From assembly GCF_024204685.1 (NCBI RefSeq), contig NZ_CP100350.1, positions 868,001 to 932,000 of the forward strand: a stretch of DNA of 64,000 bases, given 5' to 3'. Positions within the stretch are counted from its first letter, which is position 1. Each line of letters begins with the position of its first letter. Under the pieces are notes generated by a model that saw nothing but the letters and a program-made list of their open reading frames with translations, made no database searches and was not told the origin of the DNA. This DNA is from Gilvimarinus sp. DA14 (GTDB lineage Bacteria > Pseudomonadota > Gammaproteobacteria > Pseudomonadales > Cellvibrionaceae). A program made the translations under genes and the position numbers. Positions 61,891 through 64,000 of the stretch are shown here, piece after piece.

Positions 61891-63891
61891 TTAGTGGGGG
61901 GATCTGCGGGAAAGCTTACGCGAAAAGGCCCGAGCAAGGTGCCTGAACTCCGCCGCCGCACTCTGATCATCGGCAAAGCGGATACGCTCGAACAACTGGC
62001 TCAAGTGATCGAAGTCCTCGGCCAAGTCTGGGTGCGCCTGGGCCACTCTGCGGGCAAAACTGTGCGGGCCTTCACCCGCGCCTCTTGGCAAACCTAAGCC
62101 GGCGAGCGTGCGGCACAAACGCTGGTAAATGCGAACTTCGGTGGCGACCGGCGCTCTTCGCTGCCAAAACAATGCGATCGCAAGCAATAAAATAATCACT
62201 GCCACCGCCGCTATAATTGCAAGGGTGCTACGCCAGGCAGCGTTACCGCCAAGTAAAGCACTCAAAAACTGCTGCTGAGCCTGAGCGTCATAGCCCATCA
62301 CCCAGCGGTGCCAACGATAGTTGAAAGCATCCCAATGCAACTGCCAATTGGCCAAGAGCGCAAAACGTCTGCCCAAGGCATTACCGAGTAACTGTGAATC
62401 CGTGTCATCCAGGGAAAACTCAACCCCCCGGTCGATTCGCTCGGGCGCCACAGCGGCGGTGGGGTCCACCCGCATCCAACCGCGCCCCGCAAGCCAAACC
62501 TCGGCCCAGGCGTGAGCGTCTAGTTGGCGTACGGTTAAATAGCCCTCGTGCGGGTTGACCTTGCCGCCCTGGTAACCTGTCACAACTCGCGCCGGCACCC
62601 CCGCCGCGCGCATAAAAAATACAAAGCTGCCGGCAAAATGTTCGCAAAATCCCGTCTGGCTTTGCAGCAAAAACTCGTCTACAGAATCTTCTCCCAGCAG
62701 CGGAGGCTGCAAGGTGTAATGGAAACGGCTTTGCACATAGCGTAAAAAACGGTCGACCAGGTCTTGGGGCGAGGCTGCTTGGGCAGACCACTGGCGGGCC
62801 AACTGCCGCGTTTGCAGATTGCCTGTATCTGGTAACTGCAGGGCGCTGCGCCTCTCCCAATCGCTTAAGCCATCGGCCTGGGCACGAAAATCCAATGCCG
62901 ATACCAAAGAGTACTGTTTGCGCTGGCTGACCGGGCGGCGCTGAAACAGGGTAAACCCTCGACTCAGGTGGATATCGGACGCGGAAGGCTGCGCCAGCGC
63001 CAGGCTATACAACCAGTTATGGCTGCTGGGTTCGAGCATAACCTGGTATTCAACCCGTTCGCCGAGGGGCTCTAGCTCCTGCGCAGCGTCCTGCCAAATA
63101 CTGCCGCGCCCGGCTTTCACGTCCTGTAACCGCCCCTGGCTCCAGCGCCGACCGTCAAAGTGGTCAAGCACCAGGGCACGCCAATAGCGCTGCTGTGGTG
63201 CAGGGATAGCACCGGCAAAACTCGCCCTGAAAGCTACCTCGTCGGACTGCATTAAGTTCGCCATATCGCCGGGCGACATGCTATCGCTCAAACCGGTAAT
63301 ACCCGAGCCATTATTTAAAGGCACTGTCCACAGCGAACCTATACGCGGCACCGCGAGAAACAATACCAGCATAATAGGCACCGCTTGTAGCAGCATCCCG
63401 GTCAGCCGGCGCCAGGGTTTAAAACCGCCCTGCTCGCCCCTGGCGGCCTGGTTTACCAATAAGGTCGCCGTAACAGCGGCAAAACAGCTGAGGCTATAGA
63501 GCATTCCCAACAACTGATTGTAAAAAAGCAGCTGGGTACCGATAACAAAATAAGCGAGGAAACACAAAAGATAAACGTGCGAGCGACTGCGGGCTTCGGT
63601 GAGCTTGAGCACAAACCCCGCAACCAACAAAGAGACCATGGTCTCCATACCAAAGCGACCGTTAAAGCTGGCGAACAGTAAGGCGCTGACGGCAATAGCC
63701 AGAAGCGCGCGGGAAATCTTACCCGGATAAAAACCGCGGCCTTGGTGTAACAACCAGCGCCAAACCATTATCACTAGCGCCAGGGCGCTCAGCCAATAGG
63801 GAATCTGCAGTACGAGCGGGGCCAACACCAGCGCCTGGGTCAACAGTAAGTATTTGAGTGTCTGCCCGGCAATGACGCTACTGTTATCCAC
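61891..63891 (-). CDS. tgpA: TgpA-type membrane protein with transglutaminase-like domain (DUF3488)
   Basis: A 666-residue inner-membrane protein. The first third has several transmembrane helices (LLTQALVLAPLVLQIPYWLS, YLLCFLAYFVIGTQLLFYN, LLQAVPIMLVLFLAVPRIGS), followed by a periplasmic region with the papain-like triad: Cys in TGFCEHFAGSFVFFMRAAGV, His in LDAHAWAEVWLAG and Asp in MRVDPTAAV. A final helix (LAIIAAVAVIILLLAIALF) and a DUF4129-like cytoplasmic tail complete it. The GTG start overlaps the DUF58 stop by eight bases. P. aeruginosa TgpA is essential; role here is inferred. Confidence 0.93.
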   Translation of the reverse strand: MDNSSVIAGQTLKYLLLTQALVLAPLVLQIPYWLSALALVIMVWRWLLHQGRGFYPGKISRALLAIAVSALLFASFNGRFGMETMVSLLVAGFVLKLTEARSRSHVYLLCFLAYFVIGTQLLFYNQLLGMLYSLSCFAAVTATLLVNQAARGEQGGFKPWRRLTGMLLQAVPIMLVLFLAVPRIGSLWTVPLNNGSGITGLSDSMSPGDMANLMQSDEVAFRASFAGAIPAPQQRYWRALVLDHFDGRRWSQGRLQDVKAGRGSIWQDAAQELEPLGERVEYQVMLEPSSHNWLYSLALAQPSASDIHLSRGFTLFQRRPVSQRKQYSLVSALDFRAQADGLSDWERRSALQLPDTGNLQTRQLARQWSAQAASPQDLVDRFLRYVQSRFHYTLQPPLLGEDSVDEFLLQSQTGFCEHFAGSFVFFMRAAGVPARVVTGYQGGKVNPHEGYLTVRQLDAHAWAEVWLAGRGWMRVDPTAAVAPERIDRGVEFSLDDTDSQLLGNALGRRFALLANWQLHWDAFNYRWHRWVMGYDAQAQQQFLSALLGGNAAWRSTLAIIAAVAVIILLLAIALFWQRRAPVATEVRIYQRLCRTLAGLGLPRGAGEGPHSFARRVAQAHPDLAEDFDHLSQLFERIRFADDQSAAAEFRHLARAFSRKLSRRSPH

Positions 63892-64000
63892 CAGCGTGCT
63901 CCCCGCCTTTATACAGGGCTAACTCTTTCAACACTTGGTGCAAATGCCGCTCGCCGCTCGCGAGCTCTATACGTACGCCGGGAAGCAGCAAGCCAAATTC
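63884..64000 (-). CDS. DUF58 domain-containing protein, C-terminal part only
   Basis: Only the last 38 codons lie in the window; I translated them as EFGLLLPGVRIELASGERHL followed by HQVLKELALYKGGEHAGG. The 'GLLLPGxxIxxxxGxxHxxxxLxxLALY' pattern is the usual end of DUF58 proteins, which are encoded with MoxR-type ATPases and transglutaminase proteins. The gene overlaps tgpA by eight bases, so the two are co-translated. A MoxR gene probably lies beyond the window edge. Confidence 0.8.
   Translation of the reverse strand, partial: EFGLLLPGVRIELASGERHLHQVLKELALYKGGEHAGG

Overview
The window is chromosomal DNA of a Gram-negative gammaproteobacterium, most likely a marine member of the Cellvibrionales (the Saccharophagus/Teredinibacter/Simiduia neighbourhood); the genus is an inference. 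The evidence is lipid A/KDO genes, LolCDE, a sodium-pumping NADH:quinone reductase (NQR), soluble transhydrogenase, Cpx, CheV, many c-di-GMP proteins, and a gene order (kdsB-lpxK-exbD-exbB-comEC, lolCDE-PilZ, sthA/nqr/mfd, lexA-sulA-topA, uup/slt) that from memory resembles the Pseudomonas aeruginosa PA2979-PA3020 stretch. Coding density is high. I see no rRNA, tRNA, insertion sequence, prophage, CRISPR array or integron.

Layout. 1-5.2 kb (minus): comEC, an ExbB/ExbD motor pair, lpxK and kdsB (cut by the window edge). 5.4-10.5 kb: a DUF2062 membrane protein, the lipoprotein-releasing ABC transporter LolCDE, a PilZ protein and two small unknowns. 10.7-19.5 kb (minus): sthA, then a complete nqrABCDEF operon followed by its two maturation genes apbE (FMN transferase) and nqrM. 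19.9-24.4 kb: mfd and csiV. 24.4-26.4 kb (minus): a cold-shock protein, hypoxanthine phosphoribosyltransferase and an MscS channel. 26.6-31.3 kb: a lexA-sulA SOS operon with two perfect LexA boxes, facing topA and two small conserved genes. 31.6-37.6 kb: two unknown membrane-anchored proteins, a universal stress protein, Uup and the lytic transglycosylase Slt.

37.7-46 kb is the most distinctive part. It is signalling-rich: CheV, an EAL-like/HDOD protein, a glutaredoxin-like protein, a DUF5610 protein, a double-FHA membrane protein, a response regulator with TPR-like repeats, and an EAL-CBS-GGDEF protein. 46.1-51.2 kb: cmoB, a flavodoxin, a CpxRA-type two-component system and a diguanylate cyclase. 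51.2-55.5 kb (minus): rluB, scpB, scpA, yciO and a PHP phosphoesterase. 55.6-60.2 kb (plus): a VC0807-like membrane protein, yciI, an SH3/coiled-coil protein, a periplasmic cyclophilin, pdxJ, a CBS protein and a TrmH-type methyltransferase. 60.3-64 kb (minus): amtB, the transglutaminase-like TgpA and the tail of a DUF58 protein.

I found no clear-cut new defence or mobile system. The observations most worth checking are: a terminator-shaped hairpin inside the apbE signal-peptide codons just after nqrF; three copies of a GCGCACCAAA motif upstream of amtB that resemble NtrC half-sites; a six-copy AGTGAC hexamer repeat giving ScpB a Ser-Asp tail, with the rluB frame open beneath it; a CRP-like dyad upstream of slt; a structured leader before the cold-shock gene; and the FHA/REC-TPR/EAL-CBS-GGDEF gene group.
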